Made by a program: the position numbers and the translations under genes. Shown in pieces: positions 25,485 to 34,805 of a stretch of DNA of 64,000 bases (the first letter of the stretch is position 1; each line of letters opens with the position of its first letter). The notes under the pieces were generated by a model that searched no databases, was not told the origin of the DNA, and saw only the letters and a program-made list of their open reading frames with translations. The stretch comes from Streptomyces polyasparticus (lineage in GTDB: Bacteria; Actinomycetota; Actinomycetes; Streptomycetales; Streptomycetaceae), in the NCBI RefSeq assembly GCF_014493765.1, contig NZ_JACTVJ010000010.1:62001-126000 (forward strand), written 5' to 3'.

Positions 25485-27182
25485 ATGAGCCTTGCCGTTC
25501 GACGTGTCCTGCCGGAACCTGTCCCTCCGTCCGCGCGGCAGCACATGGTGCGCATGCGCGACGGAGTGCAGCTGGCCACCGATGTGTACGGGGCCGGCCG
25601 GGAGGCGCCCGCGCCGACGGTCCTGGCGCGTCTGCCCTACGACAAGAACAGCCGGTACGTCTTCTTCGACAGGATCGCGGAGAGGTTCACGGCGCACGGA
25701 TACGTCGTGGTGGTGCAGGACGTGCGGGGCAAGTTCCGCTCGCAGGGCAGGACGCTCGGCTGGACCGGCGAGGTCGACGACGGTTACGACACTCTTGAGT
25801 GGATCGTCCGCCAGCCCTGGTCCGACGGGACCGTGGGCATGTTCGGGGACTCGTACTACGGCTTCACGCAGTGGTCGGCCGTCTCCAGTCAGCACCCCGC
25901 GCTGCGCGCCATCGTCCCCCGGGTGACCAGCACCACGAACGCGCCGGGGATCGCCACGTACGACGCGGGCGCGGGGCGCCAGCCCTTGTGGCTGGAAGGG
26001 GCCACCTATCAAGCGCAGGTGTGGACGGACAACCACATCCACGAGTTCGAGGTCGACTTCAGCCGCCGCCCGCTCATCGCCGCCTACGAGGAGGCGTTCG
26101 CCGCCATCGGGAAGCGCTCCGCCGGCTTCGACCTCGTCGTCGGGGGCATCCCGCTCGACCCGTACAACGGGCCGCACCCGTACGACGCCCGGCCCGTACC
26201 CGTGCTGCACTGCGCGGGCTGGTTCGACAACCTCGGCACCGCCCACCTGCGCGACTACGAGGAACTGGCCAAGCGCCCCGGCTGGGCCGCCGTTCAGTAC
26301 CTCATCGCGGACACCATCGACCACGAGAACTACTTCCTGGAGGACGCCCCGGCGACCCCCGAGAGCGACCACATGGTGTCCGTCGAGGCCCTCGAACGGA
26401 AGCTGGACTCCTACACGGGGCCCGCGATCGAGTTCTTCGACGTCTTCCTCAAGGGCGCCGCGCATCCCGACACACTGCCGAGGGTGCGCTGGAAGCTCGG
26501 CCACGTGGGCTGGCGCACGGCGGCCGGCTGGCCTCTGCCGGAAGCCAGGGCAACGGAGTTGTACCTGACGGACCCGGCCGCCGCGAGCGGCACCGTCCCC
26601 GGTGGGGGACTGGCCCCGCGCCCCGACGACCGGGCGGAATCGGGCCAGTGGCGCTACGACCCGGACGATCTCGTGCCGTCGGCCGCGACCGACACCTTCC
26701 TGCAGCTGCGCGAGCACGCCGACGAGCGCCGCACCCTCGACCGGGACGACGTCCTCGTGTTCACCGGCGCCGCCGCCACCCGGCCGCTCGACCTCGCCGG
26801 TCCCGTGCACGCGGTGCTGCACGTCGAGAGCACGGCGCCCACGTACGACTTGTTCGTACGCCTCCTCGACCTCGCCCCCGACGGCACGGCACGCCTCATC
26901 CTGCGCGGCTGCGCCCAGGCCGACCGGCCCGGCGAGGTCGAGATCGCGCTGGGACACACCGGCTACCGGGTGCGTCCTGGCCACCGCCTCGCGCTGATGA
27001 TCGCCGGCAGCGACTTCCCGAACCACCTGCCCAACTCCGGCTCCCTGGAGAGCCCTTGGCTCGCGACCACCCCCAAGGCGAGCCTGCAGCACCTGCGTAC
27101 GGGTGCCGCCCACCCGTCCCGCCTGTGTCTGACCGTCCTGCCCGACAGCGGTGACGGAGGCGAAGGAGGGGGTCCACGATGA
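25485..27182 (+). CDS. CocE/NonD-family acyl hydrolase
   Basis: A 565-residue alpha/beta hydrolase with a C-terminal jelly-roll domain (X-Pro dipeptidyl-peptidase C-terminal type, residues about 340-560). The nucleophile elbow is GDSYYG (Ser123). The acid and base lie in CAGWFDN and ADTIDHENYF. Family members are esterases (cocaine esterase) or peptidases acting on ester- or amide-linked aromatics. No signal peptide, so it acts in the cytoplasm on imported substrate. GGAGGG lies six bases before ATG 25485. It ends in an ATGA overlap with the first permease gene. Confidence 0.9.
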   Translation: MSLAVRRVLPEPVPPSARQHMVRMRDGVQLATDVYGAGREAPAPTVLARLPYDKNSRYVFFDRIAERFTAHGYVVVVQDVRGKFRSQGRTLGWTGEVDDGYDTLEWIVRQPWSDGTVGMFGDSYYGFTQWSAVSSQHPALRAIVPRVTSTTNAPGIATYDAGAGRQPLWLEGATYQAQVWTDNHIHEFEVDFSRRPLIAAYEEAFAAIGKRSAGFDLVVGGIPLDPYNGPHPYDARPVPVLHCAGWFDNLGTAHLRDYEELAKRPGWAAVQYLIADTIDHENYFLEDAPATPESDHMVSVEALERKLDSYTGPAIEFFDVFLKGAAHPDTLPRVRWKLGHVGWRTAAGWPLPEARATELYLTDPAAASGTVPGGGLAPRPDDRAESGQWRYDPDDLVPSAATDTFLQLREHADERRTLDRDDVLVFTGAAATRPLDLAGPVHAVLHVESTAPTYDLFVRLLDLAPDGTARLILRGCAQADRPGEVEIALGHTGYRVRPGHRLALMIAGSDFPNHLPNSGSLESPWLATTPKASLQHLRTGAAHPSRLCLTVLPDSGDGGEGGGPR

Positions 27183-28135
27183 GTCTGCGCTTCCTTTCGG
27201 TGCGGCTCGGCATGCTCGTCCTGACCGTGCTCGTCTCCAGCCTGGCCATCTACGGCGCGATGTTCCTCACCCCGGGGGACCCTGCCACCTTGCTCGTCGG
27301 GGGCAGCCGCAACCCCGATCCCGCCGTCCTGGCGCAGATCCGCAGCGACTACCACCTGGACGACCCGTTCCTCGCGGGCTACTGGCACTGGCTGAGCAAC
27401 TTCCTGCAAGGCGACTTCGGCCAGTCCCTCGTCTACCGCGACTCCGTCACCGGCCTGATCGGCGATCGCGCCGGCGACACCGTGGCCCTCGTCGCCTACG
27501 CCGCCGTGCTCGTGCTGGCCGGCGGCATGCTCATCGGCACCGTCGCCGCGCTGCGCGGCGGGCGCACGGAGGCGCTGGCCACGACGCTGACCGCAGGTGC
27601 GATGGCGGTGCCCACCTTCGTCATGGCGGTGCTGCTCATCTGGCTCTTCGCCGTCCGGCTCCCGTGGTTCCCCGTGTACGGATCCGGCGAGGGCTTCACG
27701 GACACGCTGGCGCATCTGACGCTGCCGGCCGTCGCGCTGGCGCTGAGCTGGATCGGATACGTGGCCCAGGTGACGCGCACCGCCGTGCGCGGCGAACTGC
27801 GCTCCGAGCACGTGGAGACCGCCCGCAGCCGTGGCGTACCCGAACGCGTCGTGATCCGGCGGCACGTGCTGCACAACGCCTCCGGAGCGATGTTCGCCGT
27901 CTCCGGTGTCGGCATCGCCGGACTCATCGCCACCGCGGCCGTCGCGGAGCAGGCGTTCGGCACCGGAGGGCTCGGCGCCCTCATGATCGAGGCCGCGTCC
28001 AAGCAGGACATGGCCGTCGTCCAGGCCGTCTCCCTGATCTTCGTGATCGTCTTCGTGGTCATCAACACCGGCGTCGATCTCATCAGCGCCGCCGTGGATC
28101 CCCGTATCGCCGCACAAAAGGGGGCCATCCGATGA
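27179..28135 (+). CDS. oligopeptide/nickel-type ABC permease (DppB-like)
   Basis: A 318-residue inner-membrane permease of the DppB/OppB type. An N-terminal helix (LGMLVLTVLVSSLAIYGAMF) is followed by GGSRNPDPAVLAQIRSDYHL, typical of the family. The EAA loop is seen as ETARSRGVPERVVIRRHVLH, the contact site for the ATPases. It overlaps both neighbours by four bases. It forms the channel with the next permease for import of peptides or peptide-like conjugates. Confidence 0.92.
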   Translation: MSLRFLSVRLGMLVLTVLVSSLAIYGAMFLTPGDPATLLVGGSRNPDPAVLAQIRSDYHLDDPFLAGYWHWLSNFLQGDFGQSLVYRDSVTGLIGDRAGDTVALVAYAAVLVLAGGMLIGTVAALRGGRTEALATTLTAGAMAVPTFVMAVLLIWLFAVRLPWFPVYGSGEGFTDTLAHLTLPAVALALSWIGYVAQVTRTAVRGELRSEHVETARSRGVPERVVIRRHVLHNASGAMFAVSGVGIAGLIATAAVAEQAFGTGGLGALMIEAASKQDMAVVQAVSLIFVIVFVVINTGVDLISAAVDPRIAAQKGAIR

Positions 28136-28995
28136 CCACCATGCCTGCTGCCCTGTCCACCCGCCCCCGGGCCAAGCGGCGCACCGGCCGCATCGACCCC
28201 CTCACGCTGGTCGCGGGCGGTGTGGTCGCCCTGTTCGTTCTCCTCGCGCTGCTCGGACCGCTGCTCGCCCCGCACGACCCGAACGCCGTCGACCCGCTCA
28301 ACGTCAACGCCGGTCCCTCGGGCGCCCATTGGCTCGGCACGGACGACACCGGACGTGATCTGCTGTCCCGGCTGATCGCCGGGGCACGGGCCACCCTCGC
28401 CGCGCCCGCCGCCGTGATCGCCGTGTCCACCGCGCTCGGCACGCTCCTCGCGCTGACCGCGGCCTGGTTCGGGGGCTGGCTCGACCGGTTCGTCTCCGGA
28501 GCATTGGACGTCGTCTTCGGCTTCCCGGGGCTCATCCTGGCCGTCCTCGTCGCCGCGGTCTTCGGCGCCGGACTCACCGCACCGATCGTCGCCCTGTCGA
28601 TCGCGTATCTGCCCCTGATCACCCGGGTCGTACGCTCGGCCGCGATCAAGGAACGCCATCTGCCCTACGTGGCGGCGCTCCAACTCCTCGGCGCCCCCAC
28701 GGCGCGCATCTGGCTGCGGCACCTGCTGCCCAACCTGCTGCCGCTCGTCCTCGTCCAGGCCACGATCGGCTTCGGCTACGCGCTGCTCGACGTGGCCGCG
28801 ATCTCGTTCCTCGGCCTGGGCAGCCAACCCCCGGACCCCGAATGGGGGTTGATGGTCGCCAACGGCGCCCCGTCCATCCTCGCCGGCCAGCCACAGCAGT
28901 CGCTGTACGCGGGCATCGCGATCCTGGTCGTCGTCGTCGCGTTCAACCTCCTCGGGACGGGTCTGTCCCGACGTCTGCTCGGAGAGAGCGCATGA
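28132..28995 (+). CDS. oligopeptide-type ABC permease (DppC-like)
   Basis: A 287-residue partner permease. It has the DppC/OppC opening with a hydrophobic helix and PLLAPHDPNAVDPLN, the conserved GTDDTGRDLLSRLIAGAR, and the EAA loop YVAALQLLGAPTARIWLRHL. It also ends with SFLGLGSQPPDPEWGLMV, diagnostic for this subfamily. Start ATG 28132 overlaps the upstream stop and its own stop overlaps the ATPase gene. Confidence 0.92.
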   Translation: MTTMPAALSTRPRAKRRTGRIDPLTLVAGGVVALFVLLALLGPLLAPHDPNAVDPLNVNAGPSGAHWLGTDDTGRDLLSRLIAGARATLAAPAAVIAVSTALGTLLALTAAWFGGWLDRFVSGALDVVFGFPGLILAVLVAAVFGAGLTAPIVALSIAYLPLITRVVRSAAIKERHLPYVAALQLLGAPTARIWLRHLLPNLLPLVLVQATIGFGYALLDVAAISFLGLGSQPPDPEWGLMVANGAPSILAGQPQQSLYAGIAILVVVVAFNLLGTGLSRRLLGESA

Positions 28996-29999
28996 CCGAA
29001 CCGCAGAATGCGTCGCCCCTGCTCCACATCGACGGGCTCCGCATCGACCTGCCCCTCGACGGCGCACCGCGCACCGTCGTCCACCGCGCCGATGTCACCA
29101 TCCCGGAGGGCCGAGCCGTCGCCCTGGTCGGCGAATCCGGCTCGGGCAAGTCACTGACGGCCCGCTGCGTGATGGGGCTGCTGCCGGGCAGCGCCCGCAT
29201 CCACGGCGACGTACGGTTCGCGGGGGAGTCGGTGCCGGGGATGAACGCCGAGCGCCTGCGCGCCTTCCGTGCGGCCGAGGTCGCCATGGTGTTCCAGGAC
29301 CCGCGGGCGCACATCAACCCCGCCCGCAGCATCGGCGACTTCCTCATCGAGGGCCTGACCACGGCGCGCCGCGTCCCTTCCGGAGAAGCCGTCAAAAAGG
29401 TCACCGGCATCCTGCGCGAGGTCGGCATCCCGGACGCCGACCGCCGGATGCGCCAACGCCCCCACGAACTGTCGGGCGGACTGCTCCAACGCGTCATGAT
29501 CGCCGCGGCGTTGGCCGTGGAGCCGCGGCTGCTGCTCGCGGACGAGCCGACCACCGCGCTCGACGTGACCACGCAGGAGGAGGTGATGGCCATCATCGGC
29601 GAGGCGCGCGAAGCCCGCGGTCTCGCGCTGCTGTTCATCACCCACGACCTGGAGCTCGCGGCCGCCGTCAGCGACCGCGTCGTGGTGATGTACGCGGGAT
29701 CGACCGTGGAGGAACTCCCCGCCGCCCGCCTGCGCGCGCACGCCGCCCACCCGTACACCCGCGCCCTGCTCGCCTCCCGCCCCTCGGTCTTCGACGAGGC
29801 CGCGGAACTCCGCTCCATCCCCGGCCGGCCCCTGTCCGGCTTCGAGGCGCCCGAGGGCTGCGCCTTCAGCGACCGCTGTACGCACGTCCAGGACGTCTGC
29901 CGCAGCGAGCGCCCGCAGCCGTCACCTCACGGAGACGCATTCGCGGCCTGCCACTTCCCGTACGTTCTCGCCTCCGAGGAGACCGCCGACCATGCTTGA
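28992..29999 (+). CDS. ABC transporter ATPase (DppD-like)
   Basis: A 335-residue ATP-binding subunit. Walker A is GESGSGKS, the signature is LSGGLLQRV (variant of LSGGQ), Walker B is LLLADEPTTALD and the H-loop is ITHDLELA. The C-terminal oligopeptide extension with cysteines (GCAFSDRCTHVQDVCRSE), a presumed Fe-S or metal site in OppD/DppD, is intact. Start ATG 28992. It overlaps the next ATPase gene by eight bases. Confidence 0.92.
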   Translation: MTEPQNASPLLHIDGLRIDLPLDGAPRTVVHRADVTIPEGRAVALVGESGSGKSLTARCVMGLLPGSARIHGDVRFAGESVPGMNAERLRAFRAAEVAMVFQDPRAHINPARSIGDFLIEGLTTARRVPSGEAVKKVTGILREVGIPDADRRMRQRPHELSGGLLQRVMIAAALAVEPRLLLADEPTTALDVTTQEEVMAIIGEAREARGLALLFITHDLELAAAVSDRVVVMYAGSTVEELPAARLRAHAAHPYTRALLASRPSVFDEAAELRSIPGRPLSGFEAPEGCAFSDRCTHVQDVCRSERPQPSPHGDAFAACHFPYVLASEETADHA

Positions 30000-30780
30000 G
30001 GTACGCAACCTCCGTAAGGAATACGGGGAGTTCGTCGCCGTGGACGAGGTGACGTTCGCGCTCCCGGAGCAGGGCGCCCTGGCCATCGTCGGCGAATCCG
30101 GATCGGGCAAGACCACCACCGCGCGCATGATCGCCGGGCTCGAGGCACCCAGTGGCGGGAGCGTTGTCGTCGCGGGCGAGGAGCGCCCGGCGGGGCGACT
30201 GCGCGCCCGCGAGCGCCGCGTCCGCGCCCGCCAGATCCAGATGGTCTTCCAGGACCCTTATGCGTCGCTCGACCGGCGCCAGCGCGTCGGGGACGCCCTC
30301 GCCGAGGCGGTCGGCTTCCACCAGCGGCTGCCGGCGGACGGGGTGCGTGCCCGCGTGGCCGAACTCCTCGACATGGTGGGCCTGGACGACCGCCAGGCAC
30401 GGGCCCTGCCCAAGGCACTCTCCGGCGGCCAGCGCCAACGCGTCGCCATCGCCCGCGCACTGGCCGCCGAGCCGCGCCTGCTCATCCTGGACGAGGCGAT
30501 CGCCGCGCTCGACGTATCCATCCAGGCCCAGATCCTCACCCTGCTGCGCCGCATCCGTACGGAGACGGGGACGGCGCTGCTGTTCATCACGCACGACCTG
30601 GGCGCGGTGCGCCACATCAGCGACGAAGTGCTGGTGATGCAACACGGCCGAGTCGTGGAACACGGCCCGGTGGCCACGGTGCTCGGCGCCCCCCAACACC
30701 CGTACACCCAACGCTTGGTGGCCTCCATCCCGAAACCGGGCTGGACACCGCGACGGAGGGCGGAGCGGGCGGCGGCCTGA
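29992..30780 (+). CDS. ABC transporter ATPase (DppF-like)
   Basis: The second ATP-binding subunit, 262 residues. Walker A is GESGSGKTT, signature LSGGQRQRV, Walker B LLILDEAIAALD and switch ITHDLGAV. The Walker B is followed by Ala where many have Pro (DEAIA instead of DEPVS). It lacks the long Cys-containing tail of the preceding gene, as some DppF proteins do. It is the last gene of the operon, ending at a strong hairpin. The cognate binding protein is not in this operon but probably at 36864-38516. Confidence 0.9.
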   Translation: MLEVRNLRKEYGEFVAVDEVTFALPEQGALAIVGESGSGKTTTARMIAGLEAPSGGSVVVAGEERPAGRLRARERRVRARQIQMVFQDPYASLDRRQRVGDALAEAVGFHQRLPADGVRARVAELLDMVGLDDRQARALPKALSGGQRQRVAIARALAAEPRLLILDEAIAALDVSIQAQILTLLRRIRTETGTALLFITHDLGAVRHISDEVLVMQHGRVVEHGPVATVLGAPQHPYTQRLVASIPKPGWTPRRRAERAAA

Positions 30781-30805
30781 CCGCGTGTGAGTCTGCCCCA
30801 GAGCG

Positions 30806-30847
30806 AAGACGGCTGTCCCGACAGGGGGCGGGACAGCCGTCTTCTTT
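30806..30847 (+). terminator. intrinsic terminator of the CocE-ABC operon
   Basis: Perfect 15-bp inverted repeat: 30806-30820 pairs with 30829-30843, with an 8-base loop, followed by a T-rich CTTTG stretch. Confidence 0.85.
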
Positions 30848-30942
30848 GCTGTTGCCGGGGCGTGGCTCCTGTGGTGCGCGGGGAGTTGGGCAGTCAGTCC
30901 GCCGGCTTGCTGAGGACGGCAGCGGTCCAGGCCGGGCTGTGG

Positions 30943-31659
30943 CTACTTCTGCGGTGCTGCCAGCCCTAGCGTGCGGATCAGGTCGTGCATGTCGGCCTCG
31001 TAGAGCTTGGCGGGGTCGGCGACCTGGTGGCGCAGGTGTCCGTAGATCTCCAGGGTGAGCAGGCCGTGCATCCGGCTCCACAGGCGCAGGCAGAGCGCCA
31101 CGGCCGCAGGCGGCAGGTCGGGGAAGGACTCCCGGGTCAAGGTGGCCAGGCTCGGCTGGAAGTCGGACCAGCCGTAGTCGCAGGCTTCCTGCGAGGCGGC
31201 GGCGTGGGGCCAGGCCGAGGCCACCAGCTCGAGAAGGACCGTGCACAGTCGGTGCTCGGCTTCCTGCGCGGCGCCGGCCTCCGGGGGTTGATAGCCGGGT
31301 ACGGGATCGCCGTAGATCAGACGGAATTCCTCGGGGTGGGCCACGGCCCAGGCGCGGTAGGCGCGGGCGTGGGCCAGCATCTGTCCGGCCGGGTCGTCCG
31401 ACGGTGCGTTGCGGTGCGAGGCCTCGAGCGTCTGGGCAAGGGACTCGTAGACATCGACGGTGAGCGCCGTGATCAGGTCATCGCGATTGGTGAAGTAGCT
31501 GTAGATCGCCCCCGCCGTCATGCCCATCTCGCGGGCGATGGCGCGCAGCGAGATGGCGGCCGGGCCGCCGGTCGCCATGTGCTTGAGCGCGATCGACTTG
31601 ATCTCGCCCGTGGTCTCCGCCCGGAGACGGGCCCGTCGGCTCTGCGTCGCATCTCCCAT
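30943..31659 (-). CDS. TetR-family regulator of the MFS efflux gene
   Basis: A 238-residue TetR protein. The helix-turn-helix reads ISLRAIAREMGMTAGAIYSY, followed by FTNRDDLITALTVDVYESLA. The C-terminal part contains a TetR_C_33-like region (HPEEFRLIYGDPVPGYQPP). ATG 31659 has AGGGTG upstream; GTG at 31668 is the alternative. It is divergent from an MFS drug transporter, the classic repressor-pump pair, with an inverted repeat between. Confidence 0.88.
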   Translation of the reverse strand: MGDATQSRRARLRAETTGEIKSIALKHMATGGPAAISLRAIAREMGMTAGAIYSYFTNRDDLITALTVDVYESLAQTLEASHRNAPSDDPAGQMLAHARAYRAWAVAHPEEFRLIYGDPVPGYQPPEAGAAQEAEHRLCTVLLELVASAWPHAAASQEACDYGWSDFQPSLATLTRESFPDLPPAAVALCLRLWSRMHGLLTLEIYGHLRHQVADPAKLYEADMHDLIRTLGLAAPQK

Positions 31660-31705
31660 GGTTGACACCCTAACAGCGTTGAGTCAGAGTACGCCGCGTA
31701 AAGAT

Positions 31706-31736
31706 TGAACGCCGTGTAGAAATAGATAGGCGTTCA
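31706..31736. promoter_or_regulatory. operator between TetR and MFS genes
   Basis: TGAACGCC (31706-31713) and GGCGTTCA (31729-31736) form a perfect inverted repeat with a 15-base AT-rich spacer. Its position in the divergent promoter suggests the TetR binding site. Confidence 0.6.
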
Positions 31737-31826
31737 GAATCTGTCTCGCGCTCAGAGAGCGGACGAGGGCCGGGGCGGCAACGGTGCGGCCCCCAACTCC
31801 CCTGCCATGCAAGAAGGAAGCAAGAC

Positions 31827-33308
31827 GTGGTTGATACCGTCCCCAAGATCCGGCAGCGGACCGGGCCGATGCTCGCGCTGCTGGCGTTCGCCCAGTTCAT
31901 CGTCGCCGTCGACTACAACATCGTGTTCGTCGCACTGCCCGAGATCGGCAGCGCGCTCGGTTTCAGTGCCCAGTCCCTGCAGTGGGTCGTCAGTGCCTAC
32001 GCCGTGGCGTTCGGCGGATTCCTGCTCTTCGGCGGCCGGCTCGTGGACCGCTTGGGCGCCCGCCGCATATTCATCCTCGGCCTGACCGTCTTCGGCCTGG
32101 CCTGTCTCCTGGGAGGCTTCGCCGAGAGCCCGGCCGTGCTCATCGCCGCCCGCGCTGTCCAGGGATTCGGCGCCGCGCTCCTGTCCCCGGCGACGCTGGC
32201 CCTGATCAACACCCGCTTCACCGAAGGGGTGCAGCGCAACAAGGCCTTCGCCGTCTGGGGCGCCTGCGGGAGCGGCGGCCTGGCCGCCGGTGCCCTGCTC
32301 GGCGGTGTCCTCACCCAGGCCTGGGGCTGGGAGTGGGTGCTGTTCGTTCTCGTCCCCTTCGCCCTGCTCGCGGCCGCCGTCGCGCCCGGCATCCTTGCCC
32401 CGGACCAGCGCTCCACCGCAGATCGGGGCAGCTTCGATGCAGTGGGCGCGATCCTCGCCACCCTTGGTTCGTCGCTGATGGTGCTCGGCCTGGTGAGCGG
32501 CCCGGAAGAGGGCTGGGGCTCACTTCGCGGGGCCGGATCGATCGTCGCCGGCGCGGTGCTTCTCGCCGTCTTCGCCCTCGTGGAGAGCAAGGTCCGCAGT
32601 CCGCTGGTCCCGATGCGACTGTTCCGTAACCACAGCCTGGTCACGGCGATTCTTGTCATTCTCGTCTTCCAGAGCGCTCTGGGCGGCGCGTACTACATCT
32701 TCACCAACTACCTGCAGGGGGTGCTCGCCTACGACGCCCTCGAGGCAGGCCTGGCCTTTGTGCCGCTGACCGTCATCTCGATGGCCGCCTCACTGAAGCT
32801 CGCGGGAATCCTGCTCGGCACATGGGGGGCGCGGGCCACTCTGTTCACCGGCATGCTCGTCAATGGCGTCGGCATGGTCGTGCTGGCCGTGGCCATGTCC
32901 ACCGGAGCCCCCTTCTGGGCCCTGGTGCCCGGCCTGGTCATCTGGGGCATCGGCGGCGGCGTGACCTTCCCCGCGATGTTCGCCGGCGCCGCCTCCGGAG
33001 TTGCTCCGCAGGAGGCCGGGGCCGCCTCCGCGCTGGCCACCGCATCCCAGCAGATCGGCGGCTCCGCAGGCCTGGCCCTGCTGGTCGCCGTAGCCACCGC
33101 GGGACTGGCCTCGGACTCTGGCGTCGCACCGGCCGTGGCGGATGTCGCCGACGGCCTGCGCACCGCGATGTGGATCGGCGGAGCCGCCTCCGTCCTCGGC
33201 GGACTGCTCGCCTTCACCCTCAAGAAGCCGGGAGCGGCTCCAGGGCCGGAGGGCATCGAGTTCCCGCAGCGCCAACCGGGCGGAGACAGTATCCCGAGCA
33301 GTCGCTGA
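31827..33308 (+). CDS. MFS multidrug transporter (DHA2/EmrB type)
   Basis: A 493-residue transporter with about 14 hydrophobic segments. Motif A appears as LLFGGRLVDRLGARR and motif C-like sequences follow. The opening VDYNIVFVALPEIGSALGFS with VVSAYAVAFGGFLLFGG is typical for DHA2 proteins, such as actinobacterial antibiotic exporters. GTG start after AAGGAAG. Regulation is probably by the divergent TetR gene. A long hairpin follows. Confidence 0.88.
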   Translation: MVDTVPKIRQRTGPMLALLAFAQFIVAVDYNIVFVALPEIGSALGFSAQSLQWVVSAYAVAFGGFLLFGGRLVDRLGARRIFILGLTVFGLACLLGGFAESPAVLIAARAVQGFGAALLSPATLALINTRFTEGVQRNKAFAVWGACGSGGLAAGALLGGVLTQAWGWEWVLFVLVPFALLAAAVAPGILAPDQRSTADRGSFDAVGAILATLGSSLMVLGLVSGPEEGWGSLRGAGSIVAGAVLLAVFALVESKVRSPLVPMRLFRNHSLVTAILVILVFQSALGGAYYIFTNYLQGVLAYDALEAGLAFVPLTVISMAASLKLAGILLGTWGARATLFTGMLVNGVGMVVLAVAMSTGAPFWALVPGLVIWGIGGGVTFPAMFAGAASGVAPQEAGAASALATASQQIGGSAGLALLVAVATAGLASDSGVAPAVADVADGLRTAMWIGGAASVLGGLLAFTLKKPGAAPGPEGIEFPQRQPGGDSIPSSR

Positions 33309-33314
33309 CCGTCA

Positions 33315-33366
33315 TTTGCCGGTTTCATGGCCCACGTCGAAGAGCGTCGGCCATGAAACCGGCAAA
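33315..33366 (+). terminator. 18-bp perfect inverted repeat (terminator-like)
   Basis: 33315-33332 (TTTGCCGGTTTCATGGCC) pairs fully with 33349-33366 across a 16-base loop, seven bases after the MFS gene. No T-run follows. Confidence 0.65.
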
Positions 33367-33514
33367 CGGGCTGGGGGAACGATCACTCACCGCGCGGGAA
33401 GAGATCTCCCGGCCCGAGAAGGCCCAGGCCACCCTCACTCGTGAACACCCTTGCCGCGCAGGTCTGGTCACGCGAGAGTGCGACTGGCGGGGTTTGGGGT
33501 CCTAGCGCGACAAG

Positions 33515-34069
33515 GTGAGGGGCTGGCCGGTGTGCAGCAGGGATCTGGCTGACAAGGAGGCGGCGATCGCCCAATTCCTCCTGGACTACCCGCAGGCAGC
33601 CGATGCCGGCCGCGGCCATCCTGCCCTGCGCGGATGTGAGGATGTCCGCTGGTCCGCGTTCCCGGAGTGCCCTGCGGCCATCCCCGTACTGCTGCACGGA
33701 CTTCTCGATCCGGCCGCCGCCTTCGAGGCCAAGCGGGTCCTCACCAATTCCCTGCTCAACAGCGTCAGAGAGATGAACGCGGCCATGCCGGCCGCACTGC
33801 CGTTCCTGCTGCGCCTCGCAAGTGACCCACGGATTCCCGCGCAGTCCCGCCTGTTGAGCCTGGTGGTCTCGGTCGCGGGGTTCTCCGAGCCGATCGATGG
33901 CCGCAACGAGGCCATGGTGTATTGGTTCGGCAGTGACTGCGATCATCCCGAGCGCGAACAGTGCCGGGCGGTCTTCGCGGAGCATGCGAGCGTGGTTGCG
34001 GAGCTGGCGGAACACTTGAGCAGCCCTGACGACCGAGCACAGCTTCGGCGGGTTGCCGGACTCCTGTGA
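33515..34069 (+). CDS. hypothetical protein, helical-repeat-like
   Basis: A conserved-looking 184-residue protein with no family I can name. The sequence is rich in paired helices (FEAKRVLTNSLLNSVREMN, then ALPFLLRLASDPRIPAQSRL) reminiscent of HEAT-like repeats, which are common in immunity or adaptor proteins. No signal peptide or membrane segment. GTG 33515 or GTG 33530 may be the start. Its neighbours are also of unknown function. Confidence 0.6.
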   Translation: MRGWPVCSRDLADKEAAIAQFLLDYPQAADAGRGHPALRGCEDVRWSAFPECPAAIPVLLHGLLDPAAAFEAKRVLTNSLLNSVREMNAAMPAALPFLLRLASDPRIPAQSRLLSLVVSVAGFSEPIDGRNEAMVYWFGSDCDHPEREQCRAVFAEHASVVAELAEHLSSPDDRAQLRRVAGLL

Positions 34070-34106
34070 GGTCTCGTCGATCACGGTCACCTGGTAGACA
34101 CAGCGC

Positions 34107-34550
34107 GTGTCTTATTACGCGGACTTGACTCCGTACACGTATGACTGGGACAACCGGGCGCGAGATGCGACGGGTCTCTGGAGGGGCGTCCCCTTGGTCA
34201 ACGTTGGCTGGCTCGAGCGCGGAAAGCCGTACGAGAAGGGGGTTGCTCCCTCCGGCCTGGCCGACGTGCTGAGCGCCATGAGCCACACGCGCCGAGCTCG
34301 GCAGACTCGCGGCCACCACTCCTGCCCGTTCTGTGCTTCTCGGATCCTCGGCAGTCGGGCCGGCCATCCGAAGGGCAGTGCCGAGATATGGGTGATGGGT
34401 GGAGACGTCGCCTACGCCGCACCTGAACTGATCGCTCACTATGTCGCGGCACACGAGTACTTGCCGCCAACCGCCTTCGTAGAGGCGGTTCTCGCAGCGC
34501 GTCGGGACCCTAGGACGTTCCTCGCTCAACGGAGGCGAGATTCTGGGTGA
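34107..34550 (+). CDS. conserved actinobacterial hypothetical protein (DUF7919-like)
   Basis: A 147-residue protein resembling a family common in Streptomyces: an N-terminal DLTPYTYDW, the VNVGWLERGKPYEKG segment, HSCPFCASRIL with one CxxC, and a C-terminal GSAEIWVMGGDVAYAAPELI followed by AHYVAAHEYLPP. It may bind a metal via CPFC and histidines. GTG start 34107. Family assignment is from memory and not verified. It ends 41 bases inside the convergent gene. Confidence 0.65.
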   Translation: MSYYADLTPYTYDWDNRARDATGLWRGVPLVNVGWLERGKPYEKGVAPSGLADVLSAMSHTRRARQTRGHHSCPFCASRILGSRAGHPKGSAEIWVMGGDVAYAAPELIAHYVAAHEYLPPTAFVEAVLAARRDPRTFLAQRRRDSG

Positions 34551-34791
34551 GGCCCGCCGGCATCCGCAGGACGATCCCCGACGCGACGCTGGAATCGGGC
34601 TCCAGCGCAACGGCGCTCAAGAGCAGGTCGCGGCACTGACTCCTTCCGCACGCCGCCAGATAGACAGGCCACCGCTCATGCTCGTCGTCGCTTGCGGCGC
34701 TCATCGCCGAACCGGTGCAGCGCGCCAACGCGTCGAGTACGTCGTCCAGACGTCCGTCCGCCCCCACCTTCGCCGCCCCTCCCTCCGCCAT
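34510..34791 (-). CDS. small hypothetical protein
   Basis: A 93-residue frame with helical composition (GADGRLDDVLDALARCTGSA, then YLAACGRSQCRDLLLSAV). It starts 14 bases after the stop of the upstream zinc-ribbon gene, suggesting co-transcription, and overlaps the convergent hypothetical gene by 41 bases. No motif recognised. It could still be a chance frame. Confidence 0.5.
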   Translation of the reverse strand: MAEGGAAKVGADGRLDDVLDALARCTGSAMSAASDDEHERWPVYLAACGRSQCRDLLLSAVALEPDSSVASGIVLRMPAGLTQNLASVERGTS

Positions 34792-34805
34792 CGCTGCCCG
34801 CGTGA

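Noticed and set aside
33515-34550. Toxin-immunity or phage-defence system
   Set aside because: No nuclease, toxin or defence domain accompanies the helical-repeat protein.
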